NCBI GenBank assembly: GCA_036172665.1
Contig: CM069869.1
Location: 5,518,001-5,582,000 of the forward strand
Length of the DNA stretch: 64,000 nucleotides
Direction of reading: 5' to 3'
From: Prosopocoilus inquinatus
Lineage: Eukaryota; Arthropoda; Insecta; Coleoptera; Lucanidae
The notes below the pieces were generated by a model that was given only the letters and a program-made list of their open reading frames with translations, did no database searches and had not been told where the DNA came from. This document shows positions 54,401-64,000 of this stretch, piece by piece (positions within the stretch are counted from its first letter, which is position 1; every line of letters begins with the position of its first letter). The position numbers and the translations under genes were made by a program.

Positions 54401-56323
54401 TTAGGTACCTTGTTCAAATTTAGTTAGCCTGTGAGATGGGTATACATAGCATTTATCGTTTCTAGCAGCGTATCTGCTGACATTTTTGTTTTCAAAATTT
54501 ACAAATAAATGTCTGTTTTTGAATAAATATATTAAGCATTTGTAAATATATATTCCGTGTACTGTGAGAAGGCGCTTCGACTGGAATATTCCCCTGCAGG
54601 ATTCTCGAGGAGACAGTTTGAACATAATTCGTAGTGCTCTTTTTTGCAACGTAAAGACGTGATTGATGTGTGTGCTGCTTCCCCAGAATATGATCCCGTA
54701 CTGTAGATGGGAATATATGTTGGCATAATATGCAGTTTTTAACAATTGGGAGCTGACATAACGACTGAGAACTCTAAGTCCGAAACATGCGAAACTAAGT
54801 TTATTTCGGAGGCGGTCAATATGTGTCTTCCAGTTCAAATTTTCGACAAATTATATATCGAGGTACGGTACACTGTTATCCAAGTTGATTTTTTTGCCGT
54901 TTAAATTTATGTAGGATGGGGTATCACAGAAATTAAAACTTTTGAATAATATGCACTTAGTTTTAGCATCATTCTGAATTAAGTTAACCAGTCATCTATA
55001 TTCTTCACAAATTTACATCCCAGTTGTTTTATGTCCATTAAGGTGGTACCTGTGACTAACATACAAGTGTCATCAGTATAGTTGTATATGTGGCAGGAGT
55101 GTGTTTCGCTTTTTAGAGGCAGATCATTCAGAAAGATAACAAATAGTAGTGGACCAAGAACGCTGCCCTGTGGTACACCTGTGGAGATTTCTGTTAGCTT
55201 AGATTACTGGCTTCCGTGTTTGTCCATCATGACTACTTTTTGTAATCTGTTGGAGAGATATGATTTTATCTAATCGAGGGCATTTCCCCTGATACAGTAG
55301 CGATCCAGTTTTGAGTACATGATGTTGTGGTCTAGCGTTTCGACAGCCTTCGTCAGATGCAAAAATAGCCCACAAGCCAATTTATCATTTTCCCAGTTGT
55401 GCAGGATAGTAGAAGTGAAATCGTAGAGGGCAGTTTCGATGCTTTTCCCTTTCAAGAAACCATGTTGCTTTGTGTTCAGGAGGTTGTGTCGTAGCATGAA
55501 ATTCTATACTCTATCAAGCACCACATATTCAAATATTTTTGAAAAGGATGATAGCAGACTTATGGGCCTATAGTTGGATACATCTTCAGGATCCCCTTTC
55601 TTCAAAACTGGCTTAACGCCTGCAATTTTGAGGTGTTCAGGGAACTGTCCAGTTGCTAAGGTTGTATTTATAATGTCAACGAGGGCAAGTGCTAGTAGGT
55701 GAATACTCTTTTCTAGTAAAAACTTTGGGAAGTTGTCGAAACCTGCACATTTTTTTACTTTTCAGTTTGGTAGTAATATCGAAGACTTCTTCAATGGAAG
55801 TGGGATGGAGAAAAATGGATTTATCGTTGGATGGTATATCGCATTTGCACTGACTTTCGGAACGGCTTCTTCCGGCGATGTTACTTTTTTGTATGTCTTC
55901 TACACGGGAGGAAAAATTGGTGTTAAAAACTTCTGCCGATAGACTAGTCGGGGCATTTTGATGGTGATGAGGTGATTTTTTTCCCAAGCAAATTGAGACA
56001 ACCTCCCATATGGCTGCTGATTTGTTATTCGATGTAGTGATTAAGTCATCATAACGTTTGGTTCGTGCTTGTTTCAGCAGGAAGTTGTATATTGCTTTGG
56101 TTTGTTTATACGGGGTATCCATCGAACCATCATGATTATTTAACACGTACAGGGTATCTGAAAGTTTCTTGCATCGTTGAATATCCTCGGTTTGATTTAT
56201 TTTTTTAGGTTTGCTGGAAAGTGTTTTCTGAAGTACGGGAAAATGATAATTAAAGGTATCAGATAAAAGTAGAGTGAACTTATTCCATTTGTCGGTTGCA
56301 CTCAGCTGACTATTTAAAACCAT
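54401..56323 (-). pseudogene. Non-LTR reverse transcriptase remnant
   Basis: Minus strand in pieces. The N-terminal linker (56323-55676) includes KSKKMCRFRQLP, a frameshifted version of the usual GxDxIP block. PVLKKGDPEDVSNYRPISLL lies near 55560-55620, then QHGFLKGKSIETALYDF, motif A degraded to LFLHLTKAVETLDH, GVPQGSVLGPLLFVIFLNDL near 55150, and YNYTDDTCMLV, where the usual F/YADD has become YTDD. The C-terminus (54838-54401) retains WKTHIDRLRNKLSFACFGLR and LQYGIIFWG. At least five stops or frameshifts. Confidence 0.88.
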
Positions 56324-56595
56324 CCAATCTATTATGCTTAGATCGTGTAAAAATTTGGATCTGCTGGTATCGTTGAAATCTCGTTTCCAAATTTTGAACT
56401 GTGCTGACTTCCTTTGTAAAGCAGGAAAAGTTTATAATTGTGCGGTGTGGTCTGAGATATGCGAGGCGATTATGCTTGATTCATAATTGTTTCGATTTGT
56501 GATTATATTGTCGAGGTAGTAGTGCGTGTTGGACTTTTTATTGCCAGGTTTAGATTGTAAGACAACAATAGTGATTTCAGATCCTTAGTAGCACT

Positions 56596-57060
56596 TTAAT
56601 CAGTCAGGGTGTTAATATTGAGGTCGCCTGTTATGATAAAGTAAGTTTTCCGGAGGGCTAGAGCATTTAATAACTCTTCCAAAACTTGCATAAAAATTTC
56701 CAGGCTGCCCTGTGGCGGTCTGTAGACAGCCACTACCGTGATTTTATATTGGAGATCGATTTCTACTCCGCAGAGCTCGATTACGTACGGAATTGAGGCA
56801 CTATTGACGAAAGAACTAGTTCTACACTTTAAACTGTTGTGGACGAATATCGCAGTGCCACCGTGTTTCTGCATTTCTCTACAGTATGCGGAACCAAGGC
56901 GGAAGCCACATATTTTCAGTAAAGGCAATTGGTGGACAGTTTGCCAATGTTCTGAAACGCAAAGAATTGCTCAGGATTTGATGCTGTTAATAAGAAAATT
57001 TATTTCATCGATGCTAGTCGCTAGGCATTGAACATTTTGATGAAGTAATGCCAAGTTTCG
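56596..57060 (-). pseudogene. AP-like endonuclease domain remnant
   Basis: Minus strand. HQNVQCLATSIDEINFLINS (about 57040-56980), CVSEHW, then MPLLKICGFRLGSAYCREMQ, KHGGTAIFVH, VVAVYRPPQGS and ITGDLNIN. These are the SEHW, RPPxGS and GDxN motifs of the EEP endonuclease that nicks target DNA. One stop after LINSIKS. The end of the domain is lost at 56596. Confidence 0.85.
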
Positions 57061-57099
57061 GGACGCAGTTGTCTCTTTCTCTGTTATTTTGACGGGTTC

Positions 57100-57385
57100 T
57101 TCTTCAAACGATGGGATAAAAAATGATTGAATTTGACACCTATCGGCCACACGCCAGATGACTTTAGTTTTTCGGCTTTAGTTTCAGGAACTGAAACTTT
57201 AAAGGATGAATATTCCTCCGGTCTTTTGGAGGGCATTTGCTCGCATTTGACATTCTGGAAGTGATTTCCGTGTAAGTAGTTGATCAGATCTACTGGGGTT
57301 GTAGAAGTCTCGAAACCAAAGAAATGAAAATGTTGGAATTTCGTGACCCCGCGGATCGTGAGATTTATTGCTTTTTTACCAAAAA
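57100..57385 (-). pseudogene. ORF1 C-terminal fragment
   Basis: Minus strand reading FHFFGFETSTTPVDLINYLH, SFKVSVPETKAEKL and SSGVWPIGVKFNHFL. The SFKVxVP...xxxWPxGVxxxxF pattern is that of the CR1/jockey-group ORF1 nucleic-acid-binding region. Truncated upstream. Confidence 0.75.
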
Positions 57386-57659
57386 TTTATTAAGAAAAAA
57401 TAATTAACTTGATCTCCCCTGGCAATCCTTTTAATCTCCTCCGTAGGTTATGCCAGTATTTATTTAAGTTAGCTATTTATTCGATATCTAGATGGCTAGA
57501 TTTGATCTACAGCGTGTTCAAAAATTAACGATATAGTACATATTCACAATTTTAAAGGTAAATACCTTAAATCCAATGCATTGCCGAAGATATTTGACAA
57601 CTGTTGCACAGATCGCATTTGAATAATCGTGTATAATTTAAAAAAAACGAAAATTGCCG

Positions 57660-57750
57660 TTGGTAATTGCTTATCAGTTATTAACAATCGTTGGTAATTG
57701 CTTATCAATCATTAGCAATCGTTGGTAATTGTTTATTAATTAACAATTGG
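57660..57750. repeat. Three-copy 31-bp minisatellite
   Basis: Units at 57660-57690, 57691-57721 and 57722-57750 start TTGGTAATTGCTTATCA; the third is slightly shorter. Confidence 0.9.
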
Positions 57751-59742
57751 GACAAAAACTGATTTTTAAATTAAACACAATTAAAAGCGAAACATTTATA
57801 TAAAACAAAAACATGGAACATAGTTCGGAAACAGATGAAAAAAAAAACATTCAGAACAAAAAGGTAAGCAAACGAGAGATACTGAAGCAAGTTAAAAAAG
57901 GCACTATACTACAACAGAAACAAAATTATAATAAAGAAAGAAGAACAAGACATACTACGTAACTGAACTAAAGAAGGAATTCAGTACAACAAAGATGTAA
58001 GAAAAAATAATAATTCAATAGAATGTAAAAAAATAATAAAAAGTAACAACAATTTTGAAATTAAGATAACTGAAAACTTACAACTTTCCCGCTGTGAGTA
58101 GGGATCGTAGAACTAATTTGGAACAATTCATCAAAACATTAAAGTTATTTTTAATGAAGTAACAAATGAACGCAGACAGCAAAGGGCCGTTTAAAAGAAG
58201 CTACGTAAATCCGGTGGGATAAAGTGAATAAAACATTGCAGAATTTGAAACAGGGAAGAAATGTACGTGACGATTTGGTGACAGGAGGAAAATATAGACT
58301 TCGCATTCCTTTAAACAAGGAAAAACACGTAATAAAAAATATAGCATAATAAAAACTATACCTATTTCCGAAAGCGGAAGAAGTTTATGGTCACGCAATT
58401 GGTATGACATTATGATCAAGAAATCATTGATGCTGTTGCATTCCACGGCATTCCAGCAATGTCAGGGTTAAAAGATCTCTCAATAAGAATGGGCCACCGT
58501 AAGTCGAAACACAAAGAGAAAATAGATGAATCACAATAACAATAAAAGATAAAAAAAATTCAAAAAAAAGAAAAATTAGGCGAAAGGGACCTTGGTAAAT
58601 AAAAAAATTTCAATGTACAATCAAAGGAGGTCAAAAACGAGATCAAGGATTACCATAAAATAATCGAAGACAAATACCAAAAAAACAAACAAAAGTACAA
58701 TACGGAGGGGAAAACAAAACAAGAATTATCAAGTTTTAATAACGAATATCGTAGGGCATTTACAAGTACAAAATGACATTTTACGACACGAATTCTATCG
58801 TAATTCAGAAACAAGTGAAGCAATTTGAAGCAATTATTTTAATTATTTAATTATTGTTTATTGTCCATTAAACTAAACAACTGGTGTTTGTCAATATATA
58901 GTCTTGAATTGATTATACATGCAGTTAGATGTACGTAATTCGTTTCGCCACGGTTATAAATGTACAGGATGTCACGAAATGTGGAGCAAATGCACTATCA
59001 TTGGCCTATGAAAATGTCCGAATCGAAAAATTTAAAAATTCCGCCCATCAATAATATTATTGATATCATTAACAATACTACCCTAATTTTTTACAAGATA
59101 TAAAACTGTGCTACATAGTTTTTAAAGAGGACGCCAGGGTGAAGATGATTGTCAGGGTTCTCAAACTGCCTTGGTTTCGCAAAGATCAGACGTACTCAGC
59201 ACAGCAGTGGCGATTTTAAACGGCGCAAAAAGGCACACGCAATACGGCAACCCTTCTCAATTAATAATTAATTATAAATTAATTAAAACCCAGGCGCCGA
59301 TCCTGTCAGAATTCGATAACTGGTATTAATTGTTAACACCGTGGAAGAATCAAATAAACAATAAATTTCTAGCTCGTGCCAGCTGTTCGTATTAGTCACC
59401 TGTCCAGAAGGAACGTACAGAAATTCGCGAGGGATGAGCAGACGCACAGGTGTCGATAATGTTCTTGTTTAGCTTCTCCGAGTCACATCGTTATAGATAA
59501 AAGTCCGTTGTAGCGGAGGGTGTCGCAGCACGAGATGAGTGCGTTGTTTCTTTATTTAAAGAAAGAACACTTAAAAGAATGTTGAATTCTTCGGAATTAT
59601 TCGAATGTTACAAAATGTTTCTAACTCAATTTGAAACTGTAACAAAGCTCGTCAAATAGCATTTAGCATTGTGAAGCGTGCCTTACATTAGATCAACACG
59701 AAACTATCACTTTAGTGGATTAGGTCTCATTAAATCATTAAA
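57751..59742. other. A-rich unassigned DNA
   Basis: 57790-58800 is strongly A-rich on the plus strand. Short Lys/Glu/Asn-rich frames (for example from the ATG at 57813, MEHSSETDEKKN) end quickly and look like composition effects or a very old ORF1-like remnant. 58962-58983 (TACAGGATGTCACGAAATG) resembles a transposon end without a partner. Confidence 0.35.
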
Positions 59743-59983
59743 TTATAAACAGGGAAAAGAATTCAGGCCACTTATTCAGCGAACGGTACGAAAATTTAGT
59801 TCTCGGACTGTATCAGCCTCGCTCATAACGTGTGAACGCTCGCATTGCATTCTTTCCTGTGCCACTCAATAAAAATTCGATGCTTCGCATCGGACGCCGC
59901 AGAAAGGTCGCAGAAGTAAATAGTACATTCGGCGTAAAAAGCGTCCAACACTAAGTGGCCTGAATTCTTTTCCCTGGTTATAA
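59743..59983. mobile_element. 241-bp MITE with 32-bp TIRs
   Basis: Left arm 59743-59774 and right arm 59952-59983 are inverted with a single mismatch (TTATAA.CAGGGAAAAGAA...). No coding capacity. The TTATAA ends could include a TA or TTATAA-type target duplication; family not assigned. Confidence 0.85.
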
Positions 59984-60369
59984 AATTGCTTGACAATCGC
60001 GTGTCATCCTTCAAATGGAGGTCACCTCTTTATCGTTACGTCTTCTTTCCTCGAAAAGTCATAACTAACTTGATGAACTTTTCACTTGAACACTCGTCAG
60101 CTTCTACTAGGCAGTAGCTTTACTAGATAGTGTCGAGGAAATGTTACCGCTGCATTAAGATTCTATACGGGGTGTACAAAAACGGTAGGCATCCATTGAG
60201 AAGGGTTGTTCTTCAATTACTTGAGGCTTGAGTGAGAATAATGCTCGATAATATACGATTCGCAACGATCATCCACGATGAAAACGAAAACGAAAGGTTT
60301 AACCTCGGTATGAAGTTGTCAGCGTTACGATGATCGCATAGAACGATCTACCGGGTCCAGGGAATCTAT

Positions 60370-60616
60370 CGAGCAAGCAATAAGGTTATCTCTCAAATGA
60401 ACAGCAAGACGATCAGATGCAGGACCGGCCTAATAGCTTGAGCGGCCTTAGGTCTGGTCAATCGTCTGACACGAGTTCGTCGCTGAGAATAATTCAATAA
60501 AAACTTTCAGGTAAAAAAGGCAGCGTAGAAAAATTGCTTACAAGTGAACAAGGAACCCTTAGTAATAAAACTACAAAAAGAAAACAAGACAACTTACCAA
60601 GTCAGTCCAACAAAAT
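60370..60616. repeat. Tandem duplicate, copy 1 (~250 bp)
   Basis: Matches 60735-60997 in the same orientation, offset 365-383 bp. Shared blocks: TCTCTCA.ATGAACAGCAA, GGCCTAATAG, GAGCGGCCTTAG, TTCAATAAAAACT, AAGTGAACAAGGAAC and CAAGTCAGTCCAACAAA. Confidence 0.88.
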
Positions 60617-60734
60617 AAATCAAGAAAACCCAAAACCTATTTTTAAATATAATTTTGAATGTATGTATCGCCTTTCTTTGTGAAGCGGAGCAACTTTAGA
60701 GTTTTAAAACTGCGGGGAATACAAGGCAATTTAA

Positions 60735-60997
60735 CGAGCGAGCAACAAGGCGATCTCTCAGATGAACAGCAAAGCGGTCAGATGCAGGAACTGAATCTCC
60801 GACGGGCCTAATAGTCTGAGCGGCCTTAGAGCTGATCAATCGTCTGGTAGAGTTTGTAGTTAAGAAAAATTCAATAAAAACTGGCCGGTAAGAAAAGGCA
60901 ACAGAGAAAAATTGCCTACCCTACAAGTGAACAAGGAACACTTAGTGGTAAGATTCCAAAAAGAAAATAAGACAACTTACCAAGTCAGTCCAACAAA
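60735..60997. repeat. Tandem duplicate, copy 2 (~263 bp)
   Basis: Second copy of 60370-60616; about 120 bp of unshared sequence lies between them. AATAAAAAC in both copies could be a polyadenylation signal of an LTR or SINE-like unit. Confidence 0.88.
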
Positions 60998-63900
60998 TGA
61001 AGTAAAAAAAAGGTTTATAGATGGTAGAATCGATTGACCTTGACAATAACTTGAATATTCTCACACGGAGAGAAAGTAACTTCGCTTTCAATCAAGCCGG
61101 TGTCGTGGGAGGTTAAGCAAACATAATGGATTCCTTTAATATTCGAAGGGGCGAAGACAAATGCAGCCATTCAAGACAAGTGTCGGGGTTAATACTAGAC
61201 TTTAAGTCAATTTAGAGGTAGACGGCTCAACGGAGGTTAGAGGTGTGCTAGCATAAAATTCACTACAAACGGTTATCGAAATCGATCGTCAAAATATCGA
61301 ATTATATTGGCAACAGTGACAACCGACATTGGCTACCAGATAAGAAAAATTATTCGCAGAAATGCTTTGATGAATAACTCAACAGATCTTTCGAATTGAA
61401 CTTTGGAACTCAGTTAGATACACGAAAGTAACCTAAATATTTAGAAAGCGGAGGGTTTCGAAAAGCAGGTTGTAACCAAAAACTAACGGGGACGGCCGTG
61501 TTTAGATGACATACCAGGTCCGCCGAGTAATGAGCAATCTAAATCAAAACGTGTCCGTAACAAAACGGCAAAACAGAATATTTCGATGCCAAACAACAAC
61601 TAGTGAACCTAGAAATGTGCAGATCACTTTTTAAATTATATCATAACGATAATCTTGGGGTTGAGGGACGTGGTTAGATTTATTGAAAATACAATGATAA
61701 CTTGCACTACCAAAGGGCGTGCAGTAGTTGTTTAATTTTTTTTTAAGTTTTTTACGTTAACCGTTTGCAAGGTAAAGTTCATTTTGCAGGGGAGGGGGGG
61801 CAGGAGAGGCACATCGGCGGGTGTTGTGCCTGTTTGGGGTTACAGTCTCCCGGCCGTATCCACCCTTGCCGTTTTGTGTTGCGTAATCGCCGTATGGCGT
61901 CTACAATTATAACGTCTACCAGTGCAGAGCACTATTTTACCGCGCCAACTCCACTGAGCGGGTATTTTTACTCAACGCACATTCTTCGGCTTTACCGAGT
62001 GAATCCATTGGTGATAACCAACTTTGTTACAAATGTAAATTGCATAAATGCATGATTAAATTAAATAAAATCGAATTTTAGAGGAGCAGGCTTAATAATT
62101 TTTAATTGCGATTTCTTTGCAGGCGTACAACTACCGTCGAACTATCGGATCATCGATCGGTCGTCAGACTTCTCTCTTTTATAACTATATCATACCTGTA
62201 AGATAAAAACCACAAATTAAGTAATTATTAACTGATGTCGGTTAACAGTTTGACAAAGCTTCGACTGTCGTTGAGAAGCGTTGTCTATAAATCTTCCCTG
62301 AGATATTAAGATAAATATGGCAACGTTGCTAGATTTAAAATTCTTAAATTGCTTTTTTTTCTCTTCAAAGAAGACGCAGCAGATAATGTTTCCAACATAT
62401 ACCAAAAGTAAAAGTCTGACAGTTTTTGCTGCACAATTCATTTACACTCTATGTCAGTGGTTTCTGAACTTTATGTTACTATACATAATCTTACCGCCTC
62501 CCCGTTTCCCTACATGTGTGATAAAATTATATAGAAATTTATCTGCATATATCTTTTTATTCATGTGTTATGTTATTGTCACGTTTGAAACATTATATTC
62601 TAAATTCACATTTGTTTTTACAAAAATTCAGCACGGAGATTTTTGGTTTATATTGGCAAAATCGTTTAGTTAGCATTCTGCAAGTACGGTCGGCGACACC
62701 GGCTTAATTGCCGTGTGGAAATTGTCTAACGTGAAGTAGTCCACCTGTCTCGTCTCGTGGCTGGCAGAGAAAGAAAGAAAGATAGCGCACGACCGCACTC
62801 AAAAGAAATATGCACGAAGGGAAGCCTACTCAACCGCGGAACAACGTCGAGAAATATTCGTGATAATGTATTTGCACAATCGTCACTGTGATCTCGGGTA
62901 CTTTCCATTAAGAAGTATCCTACACTTGGTTCACCAAAGAGGAATTTTCTCCAGAACACGTTCTGAATATCTCCGGTTTTCAGATTTTCAAATCCCATTT
63001 CCTGTCGACCTCTTAGTCTTAAATCTTCTCCTAGTTTGCCGATTTTTATGTTTACCCCTCGATGCTATTTGTTATGTTAGTACCAATGCTGGGGCTTTAT
63101 ATATTTCACGAATATTGTGTTAGGGTAAAACCGGAGGAAGGAATTTAAATGCATTTCTTCTAATTTCGGCAAGTTCGTATGGTTACGGTAATTTTGGGGC
63201 GTAGAGATAGAGCGTAGTACAATATAATTAAATTACATTTATTATTTGTAATTAATTTACATGATTATACTAGGGGAAGGTTTTTAAGAAATGTGTGAAA
63301 TATGAAGTGTTTGCTCGTTTGCTCAGGGCCGTATTACCTATTTTATTTACAACTAATTCTCGGAATATGATTCCTATTTGCTACAGTATATTTATATTGG
63401 ATGAAGCGTAACCCAAGAGGAAAAAAAAAGAATGCGTAGCACACTTGCTGCAATAGGTATGGTTCAAATGGCGGTTTGTACGAAAGATCTACGGTTCCGT
63501 TCTCTGCAGATGTTTCTTCAGCAGTGATGCATGCAGCATGATAGTTTCAGTTCTTTTTATCTGTTTTATGATTTCAAATCTTCACCGGTTTAGCTATATC
63601 TGGTTTTCCTCTTTACTCCTTTACAGAAACTTCTAATTCAATTACCTTGAAACAGTTTTATAATAATATACTATTACTACTTCGGGGTTCGTAAATAACA
63701 CTCGTCCACAAATTATTTTAAACACTTTATTAAAAACACAATCGTCTACACAACAGAATACACTAGCAAAACTATATAATTAACAAATAGTATTTCTATA
63801 CATCGCCGTTTATAGTCCAAAATGCTGGTATCTTTCGCTTCTTAAATAAGAACCTCCGATATTCGCTTTTATAGTTAATGGGCTGGCTCTAGATATGCGT

Positions 63901-64000
63901 AGATGTCCTAGAATTTCTCGATGTCGCACTGGAATACTTCGCAGCTTTTCCGAACATATCTGCGGTATTAATCGCCAGCGCCCCAAGCGACTCTTGTCAA
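60998..64000. other. Unassigned DNA to the end of the window
   Basis: No gene recognised. 61780-61990 is a small GC-richer patch with a G run (61789-61800). 62217-63123 holds several short hydrophobic open frames on both strands without family signatures. The last 300 bp (TTTATTAAAAACAC near 63728) has a composition like an LTR 3' region read on the minus strand, but no termini were found. Confidence 0.35.

Larger units (their letters stand above)
54089..57385 (-). mobile_element. Degenerate CR1/jockey-group non-LTR retrotransposon
   Basis: Minus strand, 3.3 kb, 5'-truncated within ORF1 near 57385. Order: ORF1 C-terminus, AP-like endonuclease, reverse transcriptase, C-terminal domain, 3' UTR, and an (ATT)n tail at 54089-54117 preceded by AAATAAACATA. 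Many stops and frameshifts. More decayed than the copy at 2.1-4.3 kb, with which it shares the 3' terminal word and tail but not close protein identity. Confidence 0.9.

Noticed and set aside
63480..63560. CTGAAGA on the minus strand near a CATGCATGCAGC palindrome as a hammerhead
   Set aside because: No complementary stem II strand followed by GAAAC; only the heptamer matches.

Overview
The window looks like AT-rich, repeat-dense nuclear DNA from an arthropod, most probably an insect. The guess rests on the repeat fauna: a DD41D Tc1/mariner transposase with a DUF4817-type N-terminus, a DD34D mariner, CR1/jockey-like, R1/LOA-like and RTE-like non-LTR retrotransposons, a Penelope-like element (PLE), a hAT MITE and a probable Mutator-like MITE. 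A beetle is plausible but not provable from this sequence. I recognise no host protein-coding gene, no rRNA and no functional tRNA. Every recognisable coding region belongs to a mobile element, so the window is probably intergenic or one large intron.

Layout. 0.05-1.8 kb: a complete, apparently intact DD41D transposon. 2.1-4.3 kb: a 5'-truncated non-LTR retrotransposon with an open 674-residue reverse-transcriptase ORF. 5.2-8.2 kb: nested elements, with a broken DD41D transposon with ~350-bp inverted termini sitting inside an older ~300-bp inverted repeat. 8.2-10.3 kb: low-complexity TTTTGTTT-rich DNA holding a 73-bp inverted repeat. 10.3-17 kb: mostly unassigned, with two CpG-richer patches and perfect hairpins. 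17.4-18.5 kb: two tandem R1/LOA-like RT fragments. 19.1-19.6 kb: a 574-bp MITE. 20.1-20.6 kb: an RTE-like RT remnant. 21.3-27.2 kb: a repeat recurring at 37 kb, a candidate Mutator-like MITE, and an inverted pair of repeats 4 kb apart. 28.2-29.3 kb: degenerate tandem repeats.

30.6-38.8 kb: a composite retroelement graveyard. PLE reverse-transcriptase and GIY-YIG fragments lie between inverted LTR-like sequences. A solo LTR sits in one copy of a duplicated repeat while the other copy keeps the empty site. 40.8-42.7 kb: six copies of a ~326-bp satellite. 45.0-46.3 kb: a dead mariner. 46.8-47.45 kb: a nearly perfect inverted dimer in which each arm carries a type I hammerhead ribozyme motif, the type known from PLEs. 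47.8-48.4 kb: a ~54-bp minisatellite. 48.8-49.6 kb: a Tc1-like element whose transposase remnants face opposite ways. 52.8-53.4 kb: a hAT MITE. 54.1-57.4 kb: a degenerate non-LTR element with ORF1, endonuclease and RT. 57.7-64 kb: mostly unassigned DNA with small repeats and a 241-bp MITE.

The most interesting signal is the hammerhead inverted dimer. Rearranged pieces of the same repeat occur at 43.1 kb and, as part of a 67-bp chimeric insert with a 14-bp target duplication, inside the PLE reverse transcriptase at 31.2 kb. This links the ribozyme repeat, the PLE and an LTR-like sequence through RNA-mediated shuffling (inference).
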